Origin: Bizionia saleffrena
GTDB lineage: Bacteria; Bacteroidota; Bacteroidia; Flavobacteriales; Flavobacteriaceae
Direction: 5' to 3'
NCBI RefSeq assembly: GCF_008086175.1
Contig: NZ_VSKM01000004.1
Coordinates: 186,001 to 250,000, forward strand
Length of the DNA: 64,000 nucleotides
A program made the position numbers and the translations under genes. Of this stretch, positions 8,949-18,456 are shown in pieces; the stretch's first letter is position 1; each line of letters opens with the position of its first letter. The notes beneath the pieces were generated by a model. That model was given only the letters and a program-made list of their open reading frames with translations. It did not search any database and had not been told where the DNA came from.

Positions 8949-8954
8949 TGTCAT
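8901..8954 (-). CDS. hisL: histidine operon leader peptide
   Basis: A 17-codon frame, MTFIQFHHHFHSCSQAK, starts with ATG at 8954 and stops with TGA at 8903-8901. Four of five consecutive codons (7-9 and 11) are His CAT codons, the signature of a his attenuator leader such as E. coli HisL. It lies between a promoter-like sequence and the attenuator terminator, upstream of hisG. Its role is to couple ribosome progress on His codons to terminator choice; the peptide itself is probably dispensable. The sequence outside the His run resembles no known peptide, as expected for leader peptides. Confidence 0.88.
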   Translation of the reverse strand: MTFIQFHHHFHSCSQAK

Positions 8955-8974
8955 TGTTCTTGTTTTATTGAGTG

Positions 8975-9007
8975 CAAATATCGTTAATTTTATTCTGTAA
9001 AACCAAA
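8975..9007 (-). promoter_or_regulatory. promoter of the his leader and operon
   Basis: On the minus strand TTTG (9007-9004) is followed after 21 bases by GATATTTG (8982-8975), close to the Bacteroidetes -33 TTTG / -7 TAnnTTTG consensus though the TA is shifted. It would start transcription about 13 bases before the leader ATG. Confidence 0.5.
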
Positions 9008-9047
9008 TGTTTTATGATAAAATTCTAACATTAGCTTATTAAGACGT

Positions 9048-9860
9048 TTAGTTTCCTAAAATTATTGGCATTCCGCTATCTCCAGCTCCAATTACAACCA
9101 CCTTACTATTAGGTGATTCTGATAATTTTATCGTAGCTTCAATACCTTTGTCTTGAAGGATTTTATCGGTTATCGATGCGCTTAAAATTCTATTCGCATC
9201 TGCTTTACCTTGCGCTTCAATAATTTGTTTCTGTGCTTCTTTAGTAGCTTTAACTAATCTAAATTCATACTCTAAAGACTCTTGCTCTTGCTTTAATTTA
9301 CGCTCAATAGCGTCTTTTATAGTGGATGGCAACGTTACATCTCTAACTAAAACTTCGTTTAACTGGATATATTGATCTTGCACTATATTTTTTGTTTCTA
9401 CAAAAATTTCTTGCTGAATGGCATCACGTTTACTAGAGTATAATTGTTCTGGTGTATAACGTCCTACAACGCTACGAGCTGCCGATCTTATTGCTGGTAA
9501 TAGCACACGATCTTTGTACATCTGACTTTTTTCTTGATGTAATTTAGCCAAATCTTCGAATCTAGGCTGAAACCAAACTGAAGCTTCTAATCTAATATCT
9601 AACCCGTTTGAAGATAACACATTCATTTGCTCTAAAATTTCTTGCTGACGCACTTCGTAAACAGTCACTCTGTTCCAAGGGGCAACAATATGAAATCCTT
9701 CACCTAAAGGTGGCTCGTCGGTTACTACACCATTATCAAAGGTTCGATATAACACACCTGCTTTACCGGAGTCAATCGTTACTGTCGATTTAAATAATAC
9801 TATTAAAAGTATTACAATTCCTATTATTATTGGTATTCCTACTTTTGGTAATTTGTCCAT
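9048..9860 (-). CDS. prohibitin/SPFH-family membrane protein
   Basis: 270 residues. A single transmembrane helix (about 7-24) is followed by an SPFH/Band 7 domain (about 25-195) and a coiled region rich in Lys, Glu and Gln (about 185-230). Members assemble ring-shaped membrane scaffolds that gather membrane proteases and other proteins; substrate here is unknown. It lies 20 bases downstream of the vWA gene, same strand, so they may be co-transcribed. The visible sequence gives no specific partner such as FtsH. Confidence 0.88.
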   Translation of the reverse strand: MDKLPKVGIPIIIGIVILLIVLFKSTVTIDSGKAGVLYRTFDNGVVTDEPPLGEGFHIVAPWNRVTVYEVRQQEILEQMNVLSSNGLDIRLEASVWFQPRFEDLAKLHQEKSQMYKDRVLLPAIRSAARSVVGRYTPEQLYSSKRDAIQQEIFVETKNIVQDQYIQLNEVLVRDVTLPSTIKDAIERKLKQEQESLEYEFRLVKATKEAQKQIIEAQGKADANRILSASITDKILQDKGIEATIKLSESPNSKVVVIGAGDSGMPIILGN

Positions 9861-9879
9861 TTACTTCTTTTTTATTTAT

Positions 9880-11913
9880 TTAAATTAATCCTTTATATTT
9901 TCTTAAAAACCATTCTATTGAAAGACTTAACGTTATTAATGCTAATAAATACTTCCAATCTATTAATGGCACTGTACTTTTATTACTTTTCTGAAGCGGT
10001 TTAAAGGCCTCATTTTCCGAGAGATTATTAAACATCTCACTATAATTATCTATATAATAACTTTGTCCGTTACTATTTTTGGCAATGTACTCTAATTTTG
10101 ATGCATTAGCATTATAAAACTGTTGTTCTACGCTATATTCTAAAATTTTAAATTGGCCTTCTTTTGAAATATTTTCAGACTTAGTTCGCACAGTAAAACT
10201 GTATTCGCCGGCGGGTAAATCGTTCAAATCGGCTTCGTATACATTATTATTTAACAAGAAAGGCACTGCCTTAACTAGTGTATTGTCCTTATTTTCAATC
10301 GATAAGGACAGCGTTTCTGTCTTATCAAACTCGTAGTTTTTATTAAAATAGTGTGCTTTTATAACCACATTGGTCGCTCCTTGATAAAATGAATCGTAAT
10401 CTAATTCCAGTCTATTCTTTCGTTTATTAGAACTTAAGTACTGAATAATTTTACCAAAAAAGTTATCAAACTCATTAAAACTTTCGGTATTGCGGTAGTT
10501 TTGAGCCCGCCATCTCCAAATATTCTCTCCAAATAAAATGGATTCACGTTTCGAGCCGACTTCAAAAGTGGCTAAAAGCGGCTCGTCTGTTTTAAAGTTT
10601 CCAACGGTTTTATACAATAGTGTTTCTAGAGGTACAGAAAATTCGGGTGCTCCAAAAGATGAGACCAAAGGTGGCAAAGATACGAAATTTAAATCTTCAA
10701 CAATAAACGCAGAATAACTCGTATTTAAATGGGCTTGGTAGTCTTCGGTTTGTGAGGTAATATCTTGCCTGTAATTTTCGGACTGCGCATTTAAAAAAGT
10801 CCAATCGGTTTTTGTGCCTGTTATTACAAATTTATTCTTGTTAACATCCTTCATTTCAGCAAATAACTGACTAAAACTATTGTCTGGCTGGTAAACAATA
10901 ACCAACTGAAAATCGTCGAGCTTCCCTAGTAATTCATTCGGTTTAAAGAGGGTTACAGAGCGTTGCTCGTTTGTTTCTATACTTTTTTTCAATGCGCCTA
11001 AATCGGGATGTAACAACGCACTCACTAAAGCTACATTTGTTTTCTGGTCGATGACTTCAACCGCAAAATCTCTTACGTTATTAACTTTGTTTTTTTCGGT
11101 GTTAATTGGCACTAATGTCGCCTTGTAAGCGTGCACTCCAACCTTGTTTGCTGGTAAATTAAAAGAAATGACTTCAGACGTTTTTGTTTTTGAAAACGAC
11201 ACAATTTTTGAAAATACTACAGCATTACCCTGTGTGACTTGAAATGTAGTTGAAAAATTGCTGTTACCTGAATATACCGCTATCGCTTCAACTGGAAATT
11301 TATTTTTTAAAAACACATATTTATTCACATTTAACTGTTGTAATTTAATATCTACATACAGCGTGGTATCTCCTAAAATAATAGGATAAATTTTCTGATT
11401 ATATTTCTTCGCCGAAAATTCGTAATCGTTACCAAAAGTCTGGTTTCCATCGGTAATTAAAAGGGTTGGTGAGACCGTGTTTTTATAAATTTGGTGTAAA
11501 CTGGAAAACGCTGAAGAGATGTTGGTTTGATTTTCGCTAAAACCCAACGTATCTAATGATTGTAATAGGCTTCCGAAGGAGTATAAATCGACAGTAAACC
11601 GATCATTTATAGCTGTGTTTTCTTTTAACGCTATTAAAAACTGATTTACTTTATCGTCTTGATTCAAGTGTTTTATAGAGCTCGAATTATCTACAGCCAC
11701 CACTAAGGTAGGTTTTTCTGTAGTAATAGTTAACTGTTCGAATTCCGGGTTAATTAACAACAGAAACACAGAAAACAAAGTAATCGTCCTTAAAATCACA
11801 AAAAGCGCAGTCTTGTTAGAAGCGCTTTTTGTTTTGTATTTGTATTGAAAAAGCGCTAATAAAAGAGCTGCAATTCCAGCTAGAATGATATATAAAAGAG
11901 TTTGATAACTCAT
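9880..11913 (-). CDS. membrane-anchored von Willebrand A domain protein
   Basis: 677 residues. Two N-terminal transmembrane helices (about 5-22 and 36-54) precede a vWA domain whose MIDAS motif DNSSS starts at D75, with LLITDGNQTFG as the second metal-contact strand. A long beta-rich periplasmic region follows, and a final helix near 654-670 ends with RKYKGLI. The topology matches BatA/BatB-like proteins and glutamine-amidotransferase-like vWA proteins of Bacteroidetes. Exact role is unknown; protein-protein or envelope assembly is a guess. A second vWA membrane protein is at 61589-63517. Confidence 0.8.
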   Translation of the reverse strand: MSYQTLLYIILAGIAALLLALFQYKYKTKSASNKTALFVILRTITLFSVFLLLINPEFEQLTITTEKPTLVVAVDNSSSIKHLNQDDKVNQFLIALKENTAINDRFTVDLYSFGSLLQSLDTLGFSENQTNISSAFSSLHQIYKNTVSPTLLITDGNQTFGNDYEFSAKKYNQKIYPIILGDTTLYVDIKLQQLNVNKYVFLKNKFPVEAIAVYSGNSNFSTTFQVTQGNAVVFSKIVSFSKTKTSEVISFNLPANKVGVHAYKATLVPINTEKNKVNNVRDFAVEVIDQKTNVALVSALLHPDLGALKKSIETNEQRSVTLFKPNELLGKLDDFQLVIVYQPDNSFSQLFAEMKDVNKNKFVITGTKTDWTFLNAQSENYRQDITSQTEDYQAHLNTSYSAFIVEDLNFVSLPPLVSSFGAPEFSVPLETLLYKTVGNFKTDEPLLATFEVGSKRESILFGENIWRWRAQNYRNTESFNEFDNFFGKIIQYLSSNKRKNRLELDYDSFYQGATNVVIKAHYFNKNYEFDKTETLSLSIENKDNTLVKAVPFLLNNNVYEADLNDLPAGEYSFTVRTKSENISKEGQFKILEYSVEQQFYNANASKLEYIAKNSNGQSYYIDNYSEMFNNLSENEAFKPLQKSNKSTVPLIDWKYLLALITLSLSIEWFLRKYKGLI

Positions 11914-11929
11914 TAATTTTTAAATTCTA

Positions 11930-12676
11930 TTATGTTAGCATTCCGCCATCTACATTTATAGTTTGCCCGGTGATATAAGCCGACATATCGCTAGCTAAAA
12001 ACACACACACGTTAGCGATATCTTCTGGAGTACCACCACGTTTTAAAGGAATAGCATTACGCCATCCTTTTACCGTTTCTTCATCTAATTTCGCCGTCAT
12101 TTCAGTTTCAATAAAACCTGGCGCGATTACGTTACTTCTAATATTTCTTGATCCTAACTCTAAAGCTACAGACTTAGAAAAACCTATAATTCCTGCTTTT
12201 GAAGCCGCGTAGTTTGTTTGCCCCGCATTACCTTTTAATCCAACAACCGAACTCATATTAATTATAGAGCCTTTTCGTTGTTTAAGCATTGTGCGCTGCA
12301 CCGCTTTCGTCATATTAAAAACCGATTTCAAGTTCACTTCTATCACTTTATCGAAATCATCTTCGGTAATACGCATTAATAAATTATCCTTTGTAATTCC
12401 GGCATTGTTTACTAAAATATCGATACTACCAAATTCTTTCACCACCTCTTCGGCAAGCGTTTGTGCTTCGTCGAAATTTGCAGCGTTACTTTTATATCCT
12501 TTTGCTTTAACACCTAAAGCGTTTAATTCTTTTTCTAAGGTGTTCGCCGCCTCTACCGAAGCGCTGTATGTAAAAGCCACGTTAGCGCCTTGTTGAGCAA
12601 AAACCTGAGCAATCCCTTTTCCTATTCCGCGACTTGCTCCTGTTATGATGGCTGTTTTTCCTTCTAAAATTTTCAT
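11930..12676 (-). CDS. fabG: FabG: 3-oxoacyl-[acyl-carrier-protein] reductase
   Basis: 248 residues, classic short-chain dehydrogenase. The NADPH-binding TGASRGIGKG lies at about 13-22, NNAG (VNNAGITKDNLLMR) near 90, the catalytic Ser in NMSSVVG near 142 and YAASK near 155. The TKDNLLMRI segment and the IxVDGGMLT C-terminus are diagnostic for FabG of fatty acid synthesis. Minus strand; a TATATTTG -7-like element is present at 12697-12704, so it may have its own promoter after the M16 terminator. Confidence 0.95.
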   Translation of the reverse strand: MKILEGKTAIITGASRGIGKGIAQVFAQQGANVAFTYSASVEAANTLEKELNALGVKAKGYKSNAANFDEAQTLAEEVVKEFGSIDILVNNAGITKDNLLMRITEDDFDKVIEVNLKSVFNMTKAVQRTMLKQRKGSIINMSSVVGLKGNAGQTNYAASKAGIIGFSKSVALELGSRNIRSNVIAPGFIETEMTAKLDEETVKGWRNAIPLKRGGTPEDIANVCVFLASDMSAYITGQTINVDGGMLT

Positions 12677-12734
12677 TTTTCTCTATGGTTTATTCGTATC
12701 CAAATATAATAATTACTACCGGTTATAAATACAA

Positions 12735-12768
12735 AAAACCTCACAATTATAAGAAAAAGTGAGGTTTT
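12735..12768 (-). terminator. terminator after the M16 peptidase gene
   Basis: AAAACCTCAC (12735-12744) and GTGAGGTTTT (12759-12768) form a 10-bp stem with a 14-base loop; on the minus strand the stem ends in a T run. It follows the peptidase stop at 12812. Confidence 0.75.
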
Positions 12769-12811
12769 ACTGTAACTATATTAGTTTTAAAATACTAAGA
12801 CTTTAAAGGGA

Positions 12812-15784
12812 TTAGCTTTTTATTTCTGAAGGTGTGGCGTAATTAAATAAATAATCGGCCTCTACTTCTTTCACTTCACCTAATTTTTTAAGTGTTTGGA
12901 AATCGATATCTTTTTTGTTTCCGATTACTATAACAGTGTATTCTTCACCTTTAATAGTGGTATTGAAAAACGTTTTTAAATCTGATAAAGTCATTTTTTC
13001 AATAGCGTTATAAATCGCTTCTCTATTATCGTTATCTATTCCTTGCTTTTGCAAACGTTCGTAATTCCAAAAAATATTGGCTTTAGTAATACGCTCTGCC
13101 GCTATTTTTTTAAGTGTAGCATCCTTAGCCGAATTAAATTGATCTTCTACTTCTGGCATCTCACTTAATAATGCTAACATCGCACTTACAGCCTCTGGCA
13201 TTTTGTTGGCTTGAGTTCCCATATACGCCATTAAGTAATTAGAATTATCGTTGTCTCTTGCCATTGCATAATTTGCCCAAGCAGAATACGCTAAGGCTTT
13301 CGATTCACGGATTTCTTGAAACACAATGGAAGATAAACCAGCGCCAAAATAATTATTAAATAAAGTACTTACGGCAATATCTTCAGCATTGAACGTATTA
13401 CTTTTTGCTAAAAACATCACTTCTGATTGTACCATATCGTAATCTACGAAATACACATTACCTCCTGTTTCATTTTCTGTAAACGTAAGCGCTTCTGGGT
13501 ACGCCTTAAGCTCTTTAGCTGTTTTATAGCTCTTATTTAAAGCATTAATAGCAATATCTACATTCTTTCCGTAATAGAAAATGCGTTGCTTATAATTTTT
13601 TAAATCGTTAGTAATGTCTACTAATTCCTGCGGATTAATCGCTACCATTTCTGTGATAGGAATAATGTTACGCACTGCCGATTGCTCGCCATATTTAGCA
13701 TAATTTAATAATCCACCTCGTAAAATAGCCGCTTTATTCGTTTTATTGTTTTGTCTACTTTTAGCAATAGACTCCACGTATTTAACATACGCTTCTGGGT
13801 CTGCTTTTGCAGTAGACCAAAGACTTTCTAGCAATTCTAACCCTGCTGGCAAATTTTCTTTTAAACCACTTAACGATACGTATGTATTTTCTAATCCTGT
13901 TCTAAATGAATAATCGATACCTAACTTATAAAATTCTTTCTTTAAGTCTTCTGCTGAAAACTTTTCAGTTCCCAAATAGTCAATATAACCGATAGCTAAT
14001 TCTAGCTTTTTATCGTTATTAGCACCCATATCGAATATAAAATTCAGGCTAAATAAATCGTTAGTCTTATTATTAATATACGACACTTCGATTCCGCTTT
14101 CTGTACTTGATTTCTTAATTTCAGACTTATAATCGACATAAACAGGCGCTAAAGGTTTAGACTCTGTTGCATTGAAATTTACAATATACTCCGATGCTTT
14201 ATCTCTATTTAAGTTAACTTGCGTAATCCCTGGATTGGAGACTTTAACAATAGAATTGTCTACACCTTTACGTTTGTACGTTAGTACATAATTTTCGCCG
14301 TAAAAAGACGCCGCAAATGCTACAATTTCTTGTTTTGTAATCGCTTTTAAATCGTTTAAAAACGACACTTTATCTTCCCATTTCTCGTGGTGAATAAACG
14401 CTTCGTAATAAGCAGAAGCTAAACCGGTATTATTTTCGTATTCCTCTAATTGCGATTTTTTAAGATCGTTAATAACAGCAGTTAACATCCAGTCTTCGAA
14501 CGCACCTTTTTTAAGTAATTCAATTTGGTCTAAAAGCAACGTTTTCACATCGTCTAGCGTCTGCCCATCTTTTGGAGCGCCATAAAATCTATGATAGCCG
14601 TAGTCGTTAAAAAATGACGCTGAAGCACCGGCACTTTGCACTAATTGCTTTTGCTTTAAATTTAAATCGATAAGTCCCGCTTTTCCATTTGCTAATAACA
14701 TATCGCAAAGCGTTACTAATTGTTGTTCTTTTGTATTTACACCTTTAGAACGAAATGCCAAAGACACACTTTCAGAGGTTGGCCCAAACACTTCTTTAAT
14801 TACGATTTCTTCAATAGGCGCTTCCGTTGGTAATTTTGGATGAACAACTGCCTTACCTTCTAATTTTCCGAAGGTATTATTTACTTTTTCAATCGTTTTT
14901 TCGAAATCGATATCCCCCACTAAAACCATTGCCATATTATTAGGCACATAATACGTATCGAAATAATTATTGATATCTACTAACGATGGATTTTTAAGAT
15001 GCTCTGCCGTACCTATTGTACTTTGTTGCCCATAAGGATGATTTGGAAATAACCCTTCTAACATTGCCGTGGCAGCCTTTCTACCATCACTATCTTGCCC
15101 ACGGTTAAACTCTTCGAAAACAGCTTCTAACTCTGTGTGGAATAAACGTAATACTAAAGTACTAAAACGCTCTTCTTCTAAAGCTAACCACTTATCTAAT
15201 TCGTTAACAGGGATTTTATTTTTGTATACTGTCTCTTCGTACCAAGTATGTGCATTGGTTCCTGTTGCACCAATAGAGCTAGTCATTTTATCGTATTCGT
15301 TAGCCACAGAAAACTGTGATGCGGCAAGCGATACTTCGTCTATCTGTTTATACAACGCCAATTTTTTATCTGGATCTTGCTCAGCACGGTGTTGCTCGTA
15401 AAGACTAGAAATAGAATCGAGATATACTTTTTCTTTTTCCCAATCTAAGGATCCAATTTTATGCGTGCCTTTAAATACCATGTGCTCTAAATAGTGCGCT
15501 AAACCAGTAGATTCTTTTGGATCGTAATTAGAACCCGCGCGAACCGCAATATAGGTTTGAATTTTAGGCTCGTCTGTGTTTTTACTTAAATACACTTTAA
15601 GGCCATTGTCTAAAGTATATAACCGCAAACCTGTGGGGTCGTTAGCAACGGTTTCGTAAGCGAACCCATTAACATCCTTTTTAACTTCTGTTTTAGCGGT
15701 AATCCCCGCTTCATTATTGTTGTTTTTACAACTGTAAATAAATGCGACAAGCATTACAACAACAATCCATTTTAAATGTTTCAT
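12812..15784 (-). CDS. M16-family zinc metallopeptidase lipoprotein
   Basis: 990 residues from the ATG at 15784; an in-frame GTG nine bases upstream is less likely. A lipoprotein signal ends at C19 (AFIYSC). The N-terminal catalytic half carries the inverted zinc motif HxxEH (H97, E100, H101) and the distal Glu in ELEAVFEEFNRG near 215. A second, inactive M16 half follows, as in pitrilysin-like proteins fused in one chain. Likely degrades peptides in the periplasm or at the outer membrane. Single gene between fabG and sucD. Confidence 0.92.
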   Translation of the reverse strand: MKHLKWIVVVMLVAFIYSCKNNNNEAGITAKTEVKKDVNGFAYETVANDPTGLRLYTLDNGLKVYLSKNTDEPKIQTYIAVRAGSNYDPKESTGLAHYLEHMVFKGTHKIGSLDWEKEKVYLDSISSLYEQHRAEQDPDKKLALYKQIDEVSLAASQFSVANEYDKMTSSIGATGTNAHTWYEETVYKNKIPVNELDKWLALEEERFSTLVLRLFHTELEAVFEEFNRGQDSDGRKAATAMLEGLFPNHPYGQQSTIGTAEHLKNPSLVDINNYFDTYYVPNNMAMVLVGDIDFEKTIEKVNNTFGKLEGKAVVHPKLPTEAPIEEIVIKEVFGPTSESVSLAFRSKGVNTKEQQLVTLCDMLLANGKAGLIDLNLKQKQLVQSAGASASFFNDYGYHRFYGAPKDGQTLDDVKTLLLDQIELLKKGAFEDWMLTAVINDLKKSQLEEYENNTGLASAYYEAFIHHEKWEDKVSFLNDLKAITKQEIVAFAASFYGENYVLTYKRKGVDNSIVKVSNPGITQVNLNRDKASEYIVNFNATESKPLAPVYVDYKSEIKKSSTESGIEVSYINNKTNDLFSLNFIFDMGANNDKKLELAIGYIDYLGTEKFSAEDLKKEFYKLGIDYSFRTGLENTYVSLSGLKENLPAGLELLESLWSTAKADPEAYVKYVESIAKSRQNNKTNKAAILRGGLLNYAKYGEQSAVRNIIPITEMVAINPQELVDITNDLKNYKQRIFYYGKNVDIAINALNKSYKTAKELKAYPEALTFTENETGGNVYFVDYDMVQSEVMFLAKSNTFNAEDIAVSTLFNNYFGAGLSSIVFQEIRESKALAYSAWANYAMARDNDNSNYLMAYMGTQANKMPEAVSAMLALLSEMPEVEDQFNSAKDATLKKIAAERITKANIFWNYERLQKQGIDNDNREAIYNAIEKMTLSDLKTFFNTTIKGEEYTVIVIGNKKDIDFQTLKKLGEVKEVEADYLFNYATPSEIKS

Positions 15785-16066
15785 TTTTGGCACTGTTAGT
15801 TAACTACTTTTAGTAGCTATTATTATATAAAAAAGTTTGTGAGCTAAAGTACATCCAACGCATTGATAAGCACTGTGGATTACACATATTTTAACAGTAT
15901 TTAACAATAAGAATACGCTCTAATTATGAAATACATTTAATACCATTGCTATAATAATTAACCTTTTTTTTCTTAAACCAAGTACACATTATTAAAACCT
16001 TCATTTATCATAGAAATACTTCTAATTACTCTCTTAACTAAATTTAAAACACCCTTCAGTTTAAAG
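15785..16066. other. gene-free spacer upstream of the M16 gene
   Basis: About 280 bases of AT-rich sequence between the M16 start and the sucD terminator. No reading frame longer than a few codons, no tRNA-like or repeat structure was seen; it presumably holds the M16 promoter. Confidence 0.5.
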
Positions 16067-16067
16067 C

Positions 16068-16105
16068 AAAAAAAAGGCTATCTAAGTATAGATAGCCTTT
16101 TTTAA
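16068..16105 (-). terminator. terminator after sucD
   Basis: AAAAAAGGCTATCTA (to 16084), a 4-base loop and TAGATAGCCTTTTTT (16089-16103) form a strong stem flanked by A and T tracts, 16 bases beyond the sucD stop on the minus strand. Confidence 0.9.
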
Positions 16106-16118
16106 AATTATGTAATGC

Positions 16119-17003
16119 TTATGCGTTAACTTTCGCTAATACTTCAGCAACTTTCTTACCTATTTCAGCTGGAGAATCTACTACGTGAATACCACATTCT
16201 CTCATAATTGCTTTTTTAGCTTGAGCAGTGTCATCACTTCCACCAACAATAGCACCTGCGTGGCCCATTGTACGGCCCGCGGGAGCAGTTTCACCGGCGA
16301 TAAAACCAATAACTGGCTTTTTACTACCACTAGCTTTGTACCAATTAGCAGCATCTGCTTCTAACTGACCTCCAATTTCACCAATCATTACTACTGCTTC
16401 CGTTTCTGGATCGTTAATTAATAACTCAACAGCTTCTTTAGTTGTTGTTCCAATAATTGGATCTCCACCAATTCCAATAGCAGTTGTGATACCTAATCCT
16501 TGTTTTACAACTTGATCGGCAGCTTCGTATGTTAAAGTTCCTGATTTAGAAACGATACCAACGGTACCTTTTTTGAAAACGAAACCTGGCATAATACCAA
16601 CTTTAGCTTCACCTGGAGTAATTATTCCTGGACAGTTAGGCCCAACTAAACGACAGTCTTTACCTTTAATGTAATCGGCAGCCTTAATCATATCAGTAAC
16701 AGGGATGCCTTCAGTAATTGTAATAATTACTTTAATACCCGCGTCTGCAGCTTCCATAATTGCATCTGCAGCAAATGCTGGTGGCACAAAAATGATTGTT
16801 GTGTCAGCTCCTGCTTTTTCAACAGCTTCTGAAACAGTATTGAAAACCGGTCTATCTAAATGTGTTTGACCACCTTTACCTGGTGTAACACCACCAACTA
16901 CGTTAGTTCCGTATTCAATCATTTGTCCTGCGTGAAACGTACCCTCACTACCAGTAAATCCTTGAACTATTATTTTTGAATTTTTGTTTACTAAAACGCT
17001 CAT
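16119..17003 (-). CDS. sucD: SucD: succinyl-CoA synthetase alpha subunit
   Basis: 294 residues, normal for the alpha subunit. The CoA-binding N-terminus has [12 protein letters not shown]; the phosphorylated active-site His is in [13 protein letters not shown] near 246. It couples succinyl-CoA cleavage to NTP formation in the citric acid cycle. The beta subunit sucC is not in the window. The gene is the last of a minus-strand series that also makes lipid A precursors. Confidence 0.97.
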   Translation of the reverse strand: MSVLVNKNSKIIVQGFTGSEGTFHAGQMIEYGTNVVGGVTPGKGGQTHLDRPVFNTVSEAVEKAGADTTIIFVPPAFAADAIMEAADAGIKVIITITEGIPVTDMIKAADYIKGKDCRLVGPNCPGIITPGEAKVGIMPGFVFKKGTVGIVSKSGTLTYEAADQVVKQGLGITTAIGIGGDPIIGTTTKEAVELLINDPETEAVVMIGEIGGQLEADAANWYKASGSKKPVIGFIAGETAPAGRTMGHAGAIVGGSDDTAQAKKAIMRECGIHVVDSPAEIGKKVAEVLAKVNA

Positions 17004-17067
17004 CTCTATAGTTTATAATTTAAAACGCTGCAAAAATAAGGTTTTGAGCGCTATTTATTAATGATTT

Positions 17068-17481
17068 TTATATATTTATTTCTGAAAAGGTAGAGATATT
17101 TTCAGCTTTATCATCTAATAGCTGACTTATCTCATATCCTCTGTACAATTTGCCTTCTTTAACCTCCCAAATAGAGATAAAATGAGCTATTGCTTCTTCG
17201 TTGTTATCGTCATTATCTTGCTCGATTGGTGTTCCATAAATGGTATATCGTGCTGTAACTGTATTATTATCTTCTAATAAATGACTTAACTTATAATTGA
17301 AGGTTAAAAACGATTCTTTTATACCCGTTATTTTTTCTTCGATATCTTTATAATCTAAACTCGTATAGCCTTTACTACTATTCCAATTTAATTCGCATTC
17401 TGGATGAATAAACTCTAAAACGCCATTGTCTTTAGCAAAATCAAGAGCGTAAAATTGTTTAACTACTTCTTTAGCTGTCAT
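17068..17481 (-). CDS. NTF2-like / SnoaL-like protein
   Basis: 137 residues with the alpha-plus-beta pattern of the NTF2-like superfamily: an N-terminal helix (TAKEVVKQFYALDFAKD), a bent strand with a conserved-looking EFIHPECELNWNSSKGY, and a C-terminal strand pair ending in EVKEGKLYRGYEIS. Members range from enzymes to ligand binders, so no function is assigned. It begins one base past the LpxD-like gene, suggesting one transcript. Confidence 0.7.
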   Translation of the reverse strand: MTAKEVVKQFYALDFAKDNGVLEFIHPECELNWNSSKGYTSLDYKDIEEKITGIKESFLTFNYKLSHLLEDNNTVTARYTIYGTPIEQDNDDNNEEAIAHFISIWEVKEGKLYRGYEISQLLDDKAENISTFSEINI

Positions 17482-17482
17482 A

Positions 17483-18418
17483 TTATTTCGTTTTTAATTG
17501 TTCTATTATTTCTGGAAGTTTTCTAAGCGTCGCTAATTCTCTCAGTTTTGCGCGCGCTTCATTTATTGGCGTTCCAGAATATGTTTTATTACCGGGAATA
17601 GATTTGGTTACACCTGCTTGACCCAAAACGACGGCATTTTCACCAATGGTAATACCACTTGTTGTACCGACTTGTCCCCAAAGAGTTACGCCATCTTCAA
17701 TAATACAACATCCAGCAATTCCTGTTTGAGAAGCAATTAAACAGTGTTTTCCAATAACTGTATCGTGTCCCACCTGGATTTGATTATCTAATTTGCTCCC
17801 CTCGCCTATTGTAGTATCTCCGGTTACGCCTTTATCTATAGAACATAATGCACCAATATGCACGTTGCTTTCTATAACTACGCGTCCGCCAGAAATTAAC
17901 TGATCGTAACCTTCGAGGCGTTTTTTATAATAAAAAGCACTGGCACCTAAAATAGTCCCTGCGTGAATAACTACATTGTTACCAATAACCGTATCATCAT
18001 AAATACTAACATTAGAATGAATAATACAGTCGTCTCCTATAGTTACGTTATGACCAATAAAACAGTTGGGTTGAATTGTGGTGTTTTTTCCAATAGTTGC
18101 TGAAGGTGAAATGCTCACATTGGCACTTTCAAACGGTTTAAAATGATGCGTTAAAGCATTGAAATCCCTGAACGGATCGTCGCTAATGAGCAACGCTTTT
18201 CCTTCTGGGCAGTCCACTTTTTTATTAATGAGAACAACAGTGCCTTCGGACTGCAGTGCTTTGTCGTAATATTTAGGATGATCTACAAAAACGATATCTC
18301 CTGAAGTTACCACGTGAATTTCGTTCATTCCTAACACAGGGAAATCGTCATCGCCAACATAATCGCAATTAATTAATTGCGCTATTTCCTTTAAAGAATA
18401 CGATTTGGAGAATTTCAT
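17483..18418 (-). CDS. LpxD-like UDP-3-O-acylglucosamine N-acyltransferase paralogue
   Basis: 311 residues. The N-terminal uridine-binding-like domain (about 1-100) precedes a left-handed beta helix built of hexapeptide repeats such as ATIGKN, VTIGDD, TVIGNN and TTIGEG (about 102-270) and a short C-terminal helix. It resembles LpxD and is shorter than the true-looking LpxD at 21271. The CIDKGVTGDTTIGEGSKLDNQIQVGHDTVIG block matches the LpxD active-site coil. Likely acylates a UDP-sugar or acts in lipid A variation; the substrate cannot be read from sequence. Confidence 0.8.
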   Translation of the reverse strand: MKFSKSYSLKEIAQLINCDYVGDDDFPVLGMNEIHVVTSGDIVFVDHPKYYDKALQSEGTVVLINKKVDCPEGKALLISDDPFRDFNALTHHFKPFESANVSISPSATIGKNTTIQPNCFIGHNVTIGDDCIIHSNVSIYDDTVIGNNVVIHAGTILGASAFYYKKRLEGYDQLISGGRVVIESNVHIGALCSIDKGVTGDTTIGEGSKLDNQIQVGHDTVIGKHCLIASQTGIAGCCIIEDGVTLWGQVGTTSGITIGENAVVLGQAGVTKSIPGNKTYSGTPINEARAKLRELATLRKLPEIIEQLKTK

Positions 18419-18456
18419 ATAAAAACTAGTTTATGGAAAATAAAAAGATCTTGTTA

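Noticed and set aside
9880-11913. A defence or secretion system built from the vWA and SPFH proteins
   Set aside because: The vWA protein has no AAA/MoxR ATPase neighbour, and SPFH proteins are general membrane scaffolds; there is no evidence for a dedicated system.
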